DNA of 64,000 nucleotides from Dyella caseinilytica. GTDB lineage: Bacteria > Pseudomonadota > Gammaproteobacteria > Xanthomonadales > Rhodanobacteraceae. This document shows positions 27,353 through 37,211 of the stretch, piece by piece. The translations under genes were made by a program, and so were the position numbers. The notes under the pieces are model-generated. The model made no database searches and was not told where the DNA came from. It saw only the letters and a list, made by a program, of their open reading frames with translations. Where the stretch lies: the NCBI RefSeq assembly GCF_016865235.1, contig NZ_CP064030.1, forward strand, positions 3,472,001-3,536,000, given 5' to 3'. Within the stretch, counting starts at the first letter, position 1. Every line of letters begins with the position of its first letter.

Positions 27353-30300
27353 TCAAGTCGAATCGGCTTCCTGATGCGCCATGGAGCGCATCGACATCGC
27401 CGCCACCAGGGCCGAAGAAAGCTGCACACCCGTCAGCGGCTTGCGCAGAAAGCCGTCGATACCCACCTGATGCCCGCGTGCCACTTCTTCTGCGCGCGTG
27501 CGGGTACTCATGGCGATGATCGGCATGTGGTCACCGCCATGCTCGCCCTGACGGATCAACTGGGTCAGCTGAAATCCATCGATACCTGGCAGGTCCAGAT
27601 CAAGCAAGATGGCATCGCAGGTTTCCTGCGAGAGTTCGGCAAGCGCATTCAACCCGTGCGAGGCACAGCGCACGCGATGCCCCTGATGTTCCAGCATGCC
27701 GCGAATGGCGCTGGCGGCTGTGGCATCGCTTTCCACCAGCAGCACATCCAGCACACGATCTTCCCATGACTCGGGTTTGTCCGGCTTGGCGCGTTTGATT
27801 TCCTGCGCCACCTGCAGCGGCAGACGCACACGGAAGGTACTGCCTTTACCGAGTGCGGAATCCAGCGTCAGGCTGCCGCCCATCAGGTTCACCAGTTCGC
27901 TGCAGATCGACAGACCCAGACCACTGCCGACGCTGCGCTGCGGACCTTCATCCTGTTCGAAACGGTGGAACAAGCGAACACGGCTGTTTTCGGAAATGCC
28001 GGGGCCTGTGTCACTGACATCCAGCCACAGATAATCATCCAGCCAGCCAACATGGATGGAGACACTGCCCTGTTCGGTAAATTTCACGGCGTTGTTGACC
28101 AGATTGAACAACACCTGGCGGATACGTAATGCATCGCCGACCAGCGAAGTCGGAACGCTGTCATCGATCTGTACACCGAATGTCAGACCCTTCGCCTTGG
28201 CCGCACTCTTTTGCAGACGATCCACGTCTTGCACCAGTGCACGCACGTCGAACGGTGCCGGCTCCAAGACCAGCTTGCCAGCTTCGATGCGCGCCATGTC
28301 CAACGCATCGTTGAGCAACTTGAGCAATACATTGCTCGCGCGCTGCATGGATTCGGCGTATTCGCGCTGCGTTTCATTCAGCGGCGTGCTCAACAGCAAC
28401 TCCGCCATGCCGATCACGCCGGTCATGGGCGTGCGGATCTCGTGACTCAGCGTGGCGAGGAATTGGCTCTTGGCCGCACTGGCCTGTTCGGCAATCTGAT
28501 GCCGCTGCTCAGCAAGCTGGATACGGTGGCGATGCGCAAGACGACGGCGCCACGCCAGCAATGAGAGACCTACCAGCGCAGCCAGCAGACAGGCATACAC
28601 CAGCCACGCCCACCAGCGCAGCCATGGCGGTGATTGCACCTCGATACGCAACGGCGCATCCAGATAAACCCAGCCGCCATCGGCGCCACGTGCCATGACC
28701 TCAAGCGTGTAACTGCCGCTGCCCAGGCCGGTGAATTCACGCTCGCCGTGATTGTCACGATCGACCCAATCGCTGTCGAAACCGTTTAGACGGAAGCGGT
28801 AATGGTTGGCCCAGGGATTGATGTACGAGAACACCCTCGCTTGCACATGCAATTGGCTGTCATGCCAGCCGACCTTGATCGGCTGAGAACTCAGCGGCAG
28901 ATCCTGCACGACACCTTTACGCACCACGGTCACCTGAGTCACCCCCAGGGTCGGCGGCACTGGCTTGGCTTCGATCTTGTCCGGATCGAAGCCCACCACG
29001 CCGCCATTCGTCGCGGCATAAAGATAACCCGTAGGCATCAGCGCATAGCCGCGGCTGAACTCACCATTCGCCAATCCATCCTGCAGGCCAAGCTGATGGA
29101 ACGTTCCATGCACCGGATTGAAGCGCCACAAACCATCGACACTGAAAATCCACACGCGCCCAAAGCAATCGACATCCAGATCCTGCGCCTGCAGTGACGG
29201 CCAGCCTTGGTTCGCGTCCACCGTTCGATCCAGCACCAAGCCCTGCCCTTCGCGGTGGTAATGCGTAAGGCCATCCTCGGTGATCAGCCAGATACCGGTA
29301 TGATCGAAATCGAAGGCATTGATGATCTGGCCAGTGGGCACGCCCGGCACCATCACGAAGCGATCCCGTGCCTGATCGAACCACATCAGGCCACCATCGC
29401 TGGCATACCAGAAGGTCCCCTTGTAGAGCATCATCTCGCTGCCCCACATCACCTTCTCGGTCGGCTTGTCCATGGCGACCTCGGTCACCGCCAGCGTGTT
29501 CGGATCGATGCGGAAAAGGCCATAGCCAAACGTGCGCGCGTACATCTTGCCATCCGGCCCCGGCTCTACTTCGCGCGGGCGGTTGAGCTTGGCCGATTGC
29601 GGATCGACCTGGTCGAGCCTGTTATGCACATAGTCGTAGCGATACAAACCACCTTGCACCGTAATCCACAGCCGTTGGTGGTCGTCTTCGGTCATGCCGA
29701 CCACATCGCCGTGCAAGCCGCTGAGGATGTGCTCGACGTCGCCCGTTTCCGGATCGAGGCGATCGATGCGCCCATCGCGCTCGCCCACCCACACATGCCG
29801 GCCATCGCGCCCGCGTGCCATGGTCGTGGCTTGTGAATCGCGAAGGCTGGCCGCGTCATCGGGAATATGTGTAAAGCGGCTGAAACTGCTCCAGCTCGGC
29901 GCAAGGTAAGCGACGCCGCCGTCCACCATCGCCACCCACAGCCCACCTTCGCGATCCACGAAGGTCTGCCAGACCCAGCTGCCGGGAAGATTGCCAAATA
30001 GCAGTGGCTGGTCGACCACGGCCGTCATCGGACCATCCGGACGCGCCTGCAAATACATGCCCCGCTGCGTGCCGATCCACAGATGTCCTGCAGCATCACG
30101 CGTGCTGGTCATGACGTTGAGATCATGCGGAATGACCCCCGCGCCAAACAGCCGTGCCTGATCATCCGCGCCGACGACCAACAAGCCGCGATCGGTAGCG
30201 ATACGTACTTCATCGCCTTCGCCGTTGATGCGCCACGCCACCATCGACTGATCCGGATCCACCGGCTTGATGCGAACGAACTCGCCATCGGTGTCGCGAC

Positions 30301-30982
30301 GGAATACACCGCGATCGCCACCCACCCACAAGCGGCCTTTGGGATCGACATACAGCGCGTCGACGCCCGGCATGTCCTTCGAATAGAGGCCAAGCAGCGG
30401 GTTGACGACATGCTCGAAACCGCGCCCATCGGGCAGCATGCGGTCCAGTCCATCGTTGGTGCCCACCCAGATCGTGCCGTCCGGTGTCTGCGCCATCACC
30501 CAGACGCCATCGCTGGCGAGGCTGCTGGGGTTGCTTGGATCGTGTCCCCAGTGGGTGAACTTCCCCGTATTGGGGTTGTAGCGGCTCAGGCCGCCATCCA
30601 GACCACCCACCCACACCATGCCCTGCTTGTCGACCAACAGGGCCGAAATGTTGTTGTTGTAGAGCGAGTCGGGATCGTTCTCCATATGGCGGAACACCTG
30701 GAAATGCACGCCATCGAAGCGGGCAATGCCGGTTTTGGTGCCAAACCAAATGGTGCCGTCGTGATCCTGCGCTATTGCATAGACGCTGGTGCTGGGCAGG
30801 CCATCGTCCATGCCATAGCGGCGGAACTGGGGGGTAGGCAGCGGCGCTGCATCGGGCGCGTGGATGGCAACCTTGGGAACAGGCTCCGCCGACGGCGCCG
30901 ACGGCGAGGCTGCCGTCGATGCAGCCCCGCCGGGCGAAGAAGCGCTCAGCAAAAAGGCCAGCCCTAACATCAAAACCGACAC
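27353..30982 (-). CDS. Propeller-type hybrid sensor histidine kinase
   Basis: A 1209-residue protein in the order signal/anchor, two seven-bladed-propeller-like Reg_prop arrays, Y_Y_Y domain, transmembrane helix, kinase, receiver. Reg_prop blades are evident as repeated GTIWFGTKTGIARFD / GMVWVGGLDGGLSRYNP units through residue about 680. The Y_Y_Y region precedes a helix at about 790-812 (WWAWLVYACLLAALVGLSLL). HisKA has FLATLSHEIRTPMTG with His847; the ATPase has NLVNNAVKFTEQG, DTGPGI and GSGLGLSI; the receiver has ILLDLDLPGIDG with Asp1128. No AraC domain follows, unlike Bacteroides HTCS proteins, so output must pass to another protein; the adjacent genes offer no partner. GTG 30982 has GGGAGG six bases upstream. 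The ligand is unknown; the propeller is probably periplasmic. Confidence 0.93.
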   Translation of the reverse strand: MSVLMLGLAFLLSASSPGGAASTAASPSAPSAEPVPKVAIHAPDAAPLPTPQFRRYGMDDGLPSTSVYAIAQDHDGTIWFGTKTGIARFDGVHFQVFRHMENDPDSLYNNNISALLVDKQGMVWVGGLDGGLSRYNPNTGKFTHWGHDPSNPSSLASDGVWVMAQTPDGTIWVGTNDGLDRMLPDGRGFEHVVNPLLGLYSKDMPGVDALYVDPKGRLWVGGDRGVFRRDTDGEFVRIKPVDPDQSMVAWRINGEGDEVRIATDRGLLVVGADDQARLFGAGVIPHDLNVMTSTRDAAGHLWIGTQRGMYLQARPDGPMTAVVDQPLLFGNLPGSWVWQTFVDREGGLWVAMVDGGVAYLAPSWSSFSRFTHIPDDAASLRDSQATTMARGRDGRHVWVGERDGRIDRLDPETGDVEHILSGLHGDVVGMTEDDHQRLWITVQGGLYRYDYVHNRLDQVDPQSAKLNRPREVEPGPDGKMYARTFGYGLFRIDPNTLAVTEVAMDKPTEKVMWGSEMMLYKGTFWYASDGGLMWFDQARDRFVMVPGVPTGQIINAFDFDHTGIWLITEDGLTHYHREGQGLVLDRTVDANQGWPSLQAQDLDVDCFGRVWIFSVDGLWRFNPVHGTFHQLGLQDGLANGEFSRGYALMPTGYLYAATNGGVVGFDPDKIEAKPVPPTLGVTQVTVVRKGVVQDLPLSSQPIKVGWHDSQLHVQARVFSYINPWANHYRFRLNGFDSDWVDRDNHGEREFTGLGSGSYTLEVMARGADGGWVYLDAPLRIEVQSPPWLRWWAWLVYACLLAALVGLSLLAWRRRLAHRHRIQLAEQRHQIAEQASAAKSQFLATLSHEIRTPMTGVIGMAELLLSTPLNETQREYAESMQRASNVLLKLLNDALDMARIEAGKLVLEPAPFDVRALVQDVDRLQKSAAKAKGLTFGVQIDDSVPTSLVGDALRIRQVLFNLVNNAVKFTEQGSVSIHVGWLDDYLWLDVSDTGPGISENSRVRLFHRFEQDEGPQRSVGSGLGLSICSELVNLMGGSLTLDSALGKGSTFRVRLPLQVAQEIKRAKPDKPESWEDRVLDVLLVESDATAASAIRGMLEHQGHRVRCASHGLNALAELSQETCDAILLDLDLPGIDGFQLTQLIRQGEHGGDHMPIIAMSTRTRAEEVARGHQVGIDGFLRKPLTGVQLSSALVAAMSMRSMAHQEADST

Positions 30983-31441
30983 GAATGGCCTCCCGGAGCC
31001 TATCTACGATCTCTGTATGGCCCGTGGTGCGTCGGCAAGGCCTTCAAGTACCAGCGTGAGACGCTGCACCCGGCGCATTGCATACTCAAGCCACGCGCCG
31101 CCGTCCTGCAGCTACTCAGACACAACCCTCCGTGCCGGGTTTACCGTAACAGGTCCTGCGTGGTCACTCGGTGGTATATGGGCATAGACACCCTTGCCTA
31201 TTCCCCCGGCACGCGCCACGACGGCAGCACACCCACCACGCAGGACCACACAGGCTCCCCAGGCACATCAGGCGGAGCGCTCCCTTCACGCGCTCCACAC
31301 AACGTGGATCATGCCAAATCCAATAGTTAACCGCATGTCTTTTCAAGGATGACCTTTGACAGACCGCTGTCGCCCATCTGGCAACAATCTGTTCCCTCGC
31401 TTGCGCTGGCGACCCTAGCCGGTTTCGGCCAGACTCCCGCC
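30983..31441. other. 459-base gene-free region with long inverted repeat
   Basis: Between the divergent hybrid kinase and first yceI gene. The only short frames here look accidental. GGTCCTGCGTGGT (31152-31164) and its exact complement (31235-31247) form a 13-bp inverted repeat with 70 bases between. A smaller one, GGAGCG...CGCTCC, lies near 31273-31296. The region must contain the kinase promoter and the yceI-operon promoter; I could not assign -35/-10 boxes with confidence. A long structured leader or small RNA is possible. Confidence 0.4.
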
Positions 31442-32062
31442 ATGACTCGCCGCCACACTTACGCTTTGCTGACGTTATGTATCAGCCTTGCCTTCGCGCC
31501 TGCGGTGACGCGGGCCGCGGCAGATACCTATCGTTATGACCCGGTGCACAGCCAGATCGTTTTCAGCATCGATCACGACGGCTTTTCGCGGCCGCTGGGA
31601 AGGCTGCATATCGCCAACGGGTGGCTGCGTTTCGACCCTGACGATTGGTCACATTCCGCCACCGAACTGGACATCGACATGAATAGTCTCGACATGGGCG
31701 ATGCGGCCTGGAACAGCGCGGTGTGCAAATCCTCGTTGCTCGACTGCAAGACGTATCCCACCGCGCACTTCGCCAGCACCTCGGTGGAGCGCAAGGATGC
31801 AACGCATGGCGTGCTGCATGGCGTGCTTGAACTGCATGGCACGCATCAGCCTATGGATATTCCATTTCGTGTGAACCGTATCGGCAAAACCATTTACGGC
31901 CTGCATACCATTGCAGGCTTCTCGGCGACGGCTTCACTCGATCGCACCGCGTTCGGCATCAACGGCTTTCCTAATGCCATCGGCCATGACGTAGCGATCT
32001 GGCTGGAACTGGAAGGCATTCGCGACAGTCAGACATCTACCGACGACAAGGAGCATCCATGA
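31442..32062 (+). CDS. YceI-family lipid-binding periplasmic protein (first copy)
   Basis: A 206-residue secreted protein: signal peptide MTRRHTYALLTLCISLAFAP (cleavage near TRAAA, residues 22-26), then a YceI beta-barrel. Typical blocks are YRYDPVHSQIVFSIDHDGFSRPLGR, ATELDIDMNSLDMG and YPTAHFASTSVE, then GVLELHGTHQPM and TASLDRTAFGI. YceI proteins bind isoprenoid-type lipids in a hydrophobic pocket. ATG 31442 is chosen because a signal peptide begins there; the longer frame upstream adds 31 residues with no such feature. The last four bases overlap the start of the cytochrome b561 gene (ATGA). Confidence 0.9.
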   Translation: MTRRHTYALLTLCISLAFAPAVTRAAADTYRYDPVHSQIVFSIDHDGFSRPLGRLHIANGWLRFDPDDWSHSATELDIDMNSLDMGDAAWNSAVCKSSLLDCKTYPTAHFASTSVERKDATHGVLHGVLELHGTHQPMDIPFRVNRIGKTIYGLHTIAGFSATASLDRTAFGINGFPNAIGHDVAIWLELEGIRDSQTSTDDKEHP

Positions 32063-32640
32063 GCTTGCGCAGTGACAACCGGCAATGGGGATCGGTCGCC
32101 AAGTTCTTCCACTGGATCGTGGCCCTGGGGATCCTTGGCAACGGTGTGTGGGGGTTGTTGATGACCGACATGTCGCCGTCAATGAGCAAGATCAACGTCT
32201 ATGCGCTGCACAAGTCGATCGGGTTGACCATACTCGCCTTGTTCCTGCTGCGTGTTGCGTGGCGGCTTTACGATCGCGCCCCACCGGATGAACCCGCGCC
32301 GCGCTGGCAGCGCATCGCCGCGCATGCAACCCATGTGCTGCTGTACTTCTTCATCCTGGCGCTGCCTTTGAGCGGCTGGATGTACAACTCGCTGCACGGC
32401 TACCCGTTGCAATGGTTCAAGCTGTTCAATCTGCCCGCGTTGGCGGCCAAGAATGACGAACTGGCACATACCGTCCGCAACGTGCACGAATACCTGTTCT
32501 ATCTGCTGTTGCTGGTGCTGATCGGGCACGTCGGCGCCGCACTGAAACACCATGTCTTCGATCGGGACAACGTCTTGCGCCGGATGCTGCCGTTCGGCCG
32601 TGTGCGTTCGACCAAAGCCACCTTAGGAGAACTTCCGTGA
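32059..32640 (+). CDS. Cytochrome b561
   Basis: A 193-residue four-helix di-heme membrane cytochrome of the bacterial b561 family. Heme-ligand histidines are visible in KFFHWIVALG (helix 1, His18), YALHKSIGLT (helix 2), THVLLYFFILALPLSGW (helix 3) and LLVLIGHVGAALKHH (helix 4). It moves electrons between quinol and other acceptors; related CybB acts as a superoxide:ubiquinone oxidoreductase. It lies between two yceI genes with ATGA and GTGA overlaps, so all three are translated together. Confidence 0.92.
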   Translation: MSLRSDNRQWGSVAKFFHWIVALGILGNGVWGLLMTDMSPSMSKINVYALHKSIGLTILALFLLRVAWRLYDRAPPDEPAPRWQRIAAHATHVLLYFFILALPLSGWMYNSLHGYPLQWFKLFNLPALAAKNDELAHTVRNVHEYLFYLLLLVLIGHVGAALKHHVFDRDNVLRRMLPFGRVRSTKATLGELP

Positions 32641-33194
32641 ACCGACTCCCCTATCGCACCCTCGCCGTGCTGTTCGCCCTGGCTGCCCCGTTCGCCGCCA
32701 GCGCTGCCGACTACACCGTACAGCCCGGCAGCACGTTGGGCTTTACCAGCAGTTTCCAGGGCAGCGACTTCAACGGTCAGTTCAACAAGTGGACCGCCGC
32801 CATCAGCTATGACGCCGCCAAGCTGGCTAATTCCAAATTCGATGTGACAGTCGATCTGTCCAGTGCCAAGACCGGCGACAGCGATCGTGACAGCGCCCTG
32901 CCCGGCCCCGATTTCTTCGATGCCGCGAAATACCCGCAGGCGCACTTCGTCACTACCGGCTTTCGTCAGCAAGGCAGCCAGGTGATTGCCGATGGCACAC
33001 TGACCCTGCGCGGCGTCACCAAGCCGGTGAGCCTCAACGTGACCTTCAAGCCCCAGGGCAGCGGTGCCACACTCGATGTCGGCGGCAGCGTCAACCGGCT
33101 CGACTTCGGCGTGGGTGGCGGCCAATACAAGGACACATCGGTGATTGGTGCGGATGTGAAAGTGACGGCGCATCTGGTGCTCAACGCCAAATAA
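32637..33194 (+). CDS. YceI-family periplasmic protein (second copy)
   Basis: A 185-residue secreted YceI protein: signal peptide MNRLPYRTLAVLFALAAP with cleavage after AASA, then ADYTVQPGSTLGFTSSFQGSDFNGQFNKW. The DPxxS/TLGF opening, ALPGPDFFDAAKYPQAHF and GTLTLRGVTKPVSLNV are YceI hallmarks. It is only distantly similar to the first copy, so the pair is not a recent duplication. The GTG start overlaps the b561 stop (GTGA). The operon suggests that both YceI proteins carry a lipid, perhaps a quinone, in partnership with the cytochrome; this is inference. Confidence 0.92.
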   Translation: MNRLPYRTLAVLFALAAPFAASAADYTVQPGSTLGFTSSFQGSDFNGQFNKWTAAISYDAAKLANSKFDVTVDLSSAKTGDSDRDSALPGPDFFDAAKYPQAHFVTTGFRQQGSQVIADGTLTLRGVTKPVSLNVTFKPQGSGATLDVGGSVNRLDFGVGGGQYKDTSVIGADVKVTAHLVLNAK

Positions 33195-33217
33195 GCCCTG
33201 ACTCAGAACCCACAACA

Positions 33218-33320
33218 CGTCATTCCCGCAAAAGCGGAGGCGCTTCATAACAGCGAAGCTGGCCAATCCACTTTCTGCTGCAAAAGATCAAGGTGGATTC
33301 CCGCTTTCGCGGGAATGACG
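33218..33320. repeat. Composite dispersed palindrome ending a coding region
   Basis: The arms CGTCATTCCCGCAAAAGCGG (33218-33237) and CCGCTTTCGCGGGAATGACG (33301-33320) match as inverted repeats with one mismatch. The right arm also folds on itself (TTCCCGC / GCGGGAA). The element belongs to the same dispersed family as 1661-1684 and 21387-21428. Its right arm is translated as the last residues of the glutaredoxin-like gene. Confidence 0.75.
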
Positions 33321-33566
33321 GCTGTCCAAGTTGCGCCCCAAGCCGATCCAGCGCGACACCGCAGCGGCATCGAACGGCCAGTCCAGCTCCCGTCCATCGC
33401 GCAAATCGAGCAATACCGGCACGCGCGTGCCGTAACGCTGCTCAAGATCCGCGTGATCGTCGACCCATACGCTATCGAAATCAGGCGCCCGCGCCTCCGC
33501 CAGCACGGCCAGCGCCTGGTCGCACAGGTGACAGTAATCGCGTTGATAGAGCACCAGATCCGCCAT
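33288..33566 (-). CDS. Glutaredoxin-like (DUF836-type) protein
   Basis: A 92-residue thioredoxin-fold protein with an N-terminal redox motif YQRDYCHLCDQAL (Cys-His-Leu-Cys), the cis-Pro region RVPVLLDLRDGRELDWPFD and a short final helix. It matches the small glutaredoxin-like family (COG0695/DUF836), cytosolic and without signal peptide. The last 13 residues (DSRHSRESGNPP) are encoded by a dispersed palindrome, so the ancestral stop was probably lost when the repeat inserted. It is divergent from sdaA. Confidence 0.82.
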   Translation of the reverse strand: MADLVLYQRDYCHLCDQALAVLAEARAPDFDSVWVDDHADLEQRYGTRVPVLLDLRDGRELDWPFDAAAVSRWIGLGRNLDSRHSRESGNPP

Positions 33567-33642
33567 ACGTGCGCTTGCAGAATGCCGTGATTGAAACGCA
33601 CGCGTAGAATAGCCAGTTCATCCCCGTCATCGCAGTGCCCCC

Positions 33643-35025
33643 ATGGCTGTCAGCGCTTTCGACATTTTCAAGATCGGCATCGGTCCGTCGTCCTCCCATA
33701 CCGTTGGCCCCATGCGTGCCGCCGCCCGTTTTTCAGAACGCTGGCTAGAAGAGAAAGGCGTGCTCGACCGCGTCGTTCGCATCCGTGCGGAGCTGTATGG
33801 GTCGCTGGCCATGACCGGCCGTGGCCACGGCACGGACAAGGCGGTGATCCTGGGTTTCGAAGGCGAGCATCCCGACACGGTCGATCCGGATCACATTCCG
33901 GACATCCTCAAGCGTGTACGCACCGGCAAACGTATCCGCGTCCTTGGCAAGCACGAGATCGAGTTCGACGAAAAGCGCGACCTGATCTTCAACAAACGTC
34001 AGAAGCTGCCCTTCCATACCAACGGCATGCGCTTCTCGGCGTATGACGCCGAGGGCAACGAACTGGCTACGCGTGACTATTACTCCGTCGGCGGCGGCTT
34101 CGTCGTCAATCACGATGAGGCCGCGGAAGACCGCATTGTCGCGGACACCACCGAGCAACCTTATCCCTTCGACAGTGGCGAAAAATTGCTGGCGCTATGC
34201 CAGCAGCACGGGTTGACCATCGCGCAACTGATGATGGAAAACGAAAAGGTCTGGCGTACGGAGACAGAAATCCGCACAGGCTTGCTGACCATCTGGAAGG
34301 CGATGCAAGGTTGTGTCGAACGTGGATTGCGTTCGCCGGGTGTGCTGCCCGGCGGCTTGAAGGTAACGCGCCGCGCACCGGCGATGGCCGCTGAATTGCG
34401 CAACCAGCCCGAGGCATCGCTGAAAGATCCGCTCACCATCCTGGACTGGGTGAACCTCTACGCACTCGCCGTCAACGAAGAAAACGCCGCCGGCGGCCGT
34501 GTGGTGACTGCACCAACCAACGGCGCGGCCGGCATTGTGCCGGCCGTATTGCACTACTACCACCGCTTTTGTCCCAAGTCGGACGAAAACGGTGTCATCG
34601 ACTTCATGCTTACCGCCGCCGCAATCGGCATTCTCTACAAGGAAAACGCCTCGATTTCCGGCGCCGAAGTAGGTTGCCAGGGCGAGGTCGGCGTCGCCTG
34701 TTCGATGGCCGCCGGTGGCCTTACCGCAGCACTTGGCGGCAGCGTGTGGCAAATCGAGAATGCCGCGGAAATCGGCATGGAACACAACCTGGGCCTCACC
34801 TGCGACCCGATCGGCGGCCTGGTGCAGATCCCCTGCATCGAGCGTAACGCCATGGGTTCCGTGAAAGCGATCAATGCCAGCCGCATGGCCTTGAAGAGCG
34901 ATGGCAAACATCGCGTGTCGCTGGACAAGGTGATCAAGACCATGCGCGACACAGGGCGCGACATGAAAGACAAGTACAAGGAAACATCGCGCGGCGGTCT
35001 CGCCGTCAATGTGATCGAGTGCTAA
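33643..35025 (+). CDS. sdaA: L-serine ammonia-lyase
   Basis: A 460-residue single-chain [4Fe-4S] enzyme that deaminates L-serine to pyruvate. Motifs: FKIGIGPSSSHTVGPMRAA at the start of the beta domain, a conserved cysteine in QGEVGVACSMAAGGL, and the cluster region GLTCDPIGGLVQIPCIERN containing two further cysteines. Domain order is beta then alpha, as in E. coli SdaA. It is a monocistronic gene with a 24-base hairpin downstream (CTCCTCCC/GGGAGGAG, 35043-35068) that lacks a T-run. Confidence 0.96.
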   Translation: MAVSAFDIFKIGIGPSSSHTVGPMRAAARFSERWLEEKGVLDRVVRIRAELYGSLAMTGRGHGTDKAVILGFEGEHPDTVDPDHIPDILKRVRTGKRIRVLGKHEIEFDEKRDLIFNKRQKLPFHTNGMRFSAYDAEGNELATRDYYSVGGGFVVNHDEAAEDRIVADTTEQPYPFDSGEKLLALCQQHGLTIAQLMMENEKVWRTETEIRTGLLTIWKAMQGCVERGLRSPGVLPGGLKVTRRAPAMAAELRNQPEASLKDPLTILDWVNLYALAVNEENAAGGRVVTAPTNGAAGIVPAVLHYYHRFCPKSDENGVIDFMLTAAAIGILYKENASISGAEVGCQGEVGVACSMAAGGLTAALGGSVWQIENAAEIGMEHNLGLTCDPIGGLVQIPCIERNAMGSVKAINASRMALKSDGKHRVSLDKVIKTMRDTGRDMKDKYKETSRGGLAVNVIEC

Positions 35026-35080
35026 CTCACATTATTGCCAGCCTCCTCCCCTGCTCACATGGGAGGAGAAAAGTAGCGAC

Positions 35081-36362
35081 TTATGTCGGGCTGCTTACAC
35101 TGCGATCGAAGACGATACTGGCGATTGCACCATTGGCATCGGTACGCGGCCTTATCGATACATCCCAGCCATAGAGTTCGCATAAACGCCGTACGATCGC
35201 CAGCCCCAGACCGGCACCGCTTCCGCCTGCACCTTCCCCACGCACACCGCGCTGGAACAGCCGCTCAGCGTCTTCGGGCTTGATGCCGGGGCCGGTGTCG
35301 ATCACCTCGATACAGCCTTTTTCCACCTGCACGGTGACACGACCTTCTAGTGTGTATTTGATGGCGTTGCCGATCAGGTTGGTCAGTGCCACGGACAATA
35401 CCGATGCGGGGGCATTCACGCTGACGGACTGCTTTTCGATCAGTTCGATCTCGACAGGCTTGTCGCGCAGTTGCGGACGCTGACTTTCGATGACGTCGGA
35501 AGCAACTTTTGCGACTTCGGTGGTTTCGCCGCGTGTCGGTCCACGACGCTCGGCGCGAGACAGTAACAACAGGGCTTCGATCAGTTCAGTGGCTTGACGC
35601 GAAGCACGCTCGATACGCTTCAAGCGCTCGCGTAGCTTGTCGGTGAGATCAGGCGAACCTTGCAGCAGTTCAGTGGTACTGGAAATGACCGCCAGCGGCG
35701 TACGCAGTTCGTGACTGACGTCGGAATTGAATTCGCGATCGCGCTCCACCATGGCGGTGAGGCGCGTGGAGTATTCATCGAGTGCTTGCGCCAGTTCGCC
35801 TACCTCGTCGTCGGCAAAGTGGGGAGCCAGCGGTTCGGCCCGACCGGTCTTGCGGAAATCGCGCAGGCGCTGCGCCAGTTCGCTCACTGGTTTGAGTACC
35901 TTGCGCGACAACCATAAACCAATCGCCAGCGAAAGCAGGCTGAACAAGATGACCGCTGCGCTCAGCGCAGTAATCAGCTGACGTTTGCCCAGGTCCTCAC
36001 GACTGATGTCGTAGCGCTCGAAACCGATCACACCATCCTTGCGTCGCACCGCCAGCTTGTAGTGTTTGGTGCGGCCGTCGGCGTCCACGTCATACATGTC
36101 GTGAACGCCGGTATCGAGGTTCTGCCAGTCCAAGCGCATCTTGTAGAGCGTGCGATCGCTCTTGATCCAAGCCTCGACCAACTCAGATTGCTGGGGTTGA
36201 TTGGCGAGAGCTCTATCAACTGCCTGATCGACATCGCCTTGCAACGCCGCCGCGACAAGCTGGTCTTCAACCTTTGCACGCACATATAGCGAGGCCACAG
36301 CAAACAACGCGCTGAGGCCGAATCCAAACAGCGCGAATGAAACGATAAGGCGAAACCGTAAC

Positions 36363-36379
<17 letters not shown>
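35081..36379 (-). CDS. Sensor histidine kinase of an OmpR-type two-component system
   Basis: A 432-residue inner-membrane kinase: helix 1 about residues 10-33, a small periplasmic domain (34-135), helix 2 about 138-157, and HAMP (RKVLKPVSELAQRL). Next come the dimerisation domain FNSDVSHELRTPLAV with His223 and the ATPase with NLIGNAIKYTLEG, DTGPGI and GSGAGLGLAIV. The kinase overlaps the response regulator upstream by 17 bases, so the two are co-translated. The periplasmic region is rich in Asp/Lys and has no named sensor fold; the signal is unknown. Confidence 0.93.
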
Positions 36380-37049
<670 letters not shown>

Positions 37050-37163
37050 GCGTCTCTCCCGCTACGCAGCCGGCACACGGGCCGCAGGAGGCTCAAGCTT
37101 AACGATTGCGCGCCGCAAATGTTAAGCGGAATGCTGAACGGGCGTTTCGGCCCGGGCAGCGGA

Positions 37164-37211
37164 CAAAGAAAAAGCCCGGACGCTACGACCTTAGGTCGCC
37201 GCATCCGGGCT
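37164..37211 (-). terminator. Strong intrinsic terminator
   Basis: Minus-strand hairpin with an 8-bp outer stem (AGCCCGGA / TCCGGGCT, 37204-37211 and 37173-37180), a 6-bp inner stem (37186-37191 with 37193-37198) and the T-run TTTTTCTTT immediately after. This is the clearest intrinsic terminator in the window and ends either the rimK transcript or the candidate small RNA. Confidence 0.8.
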
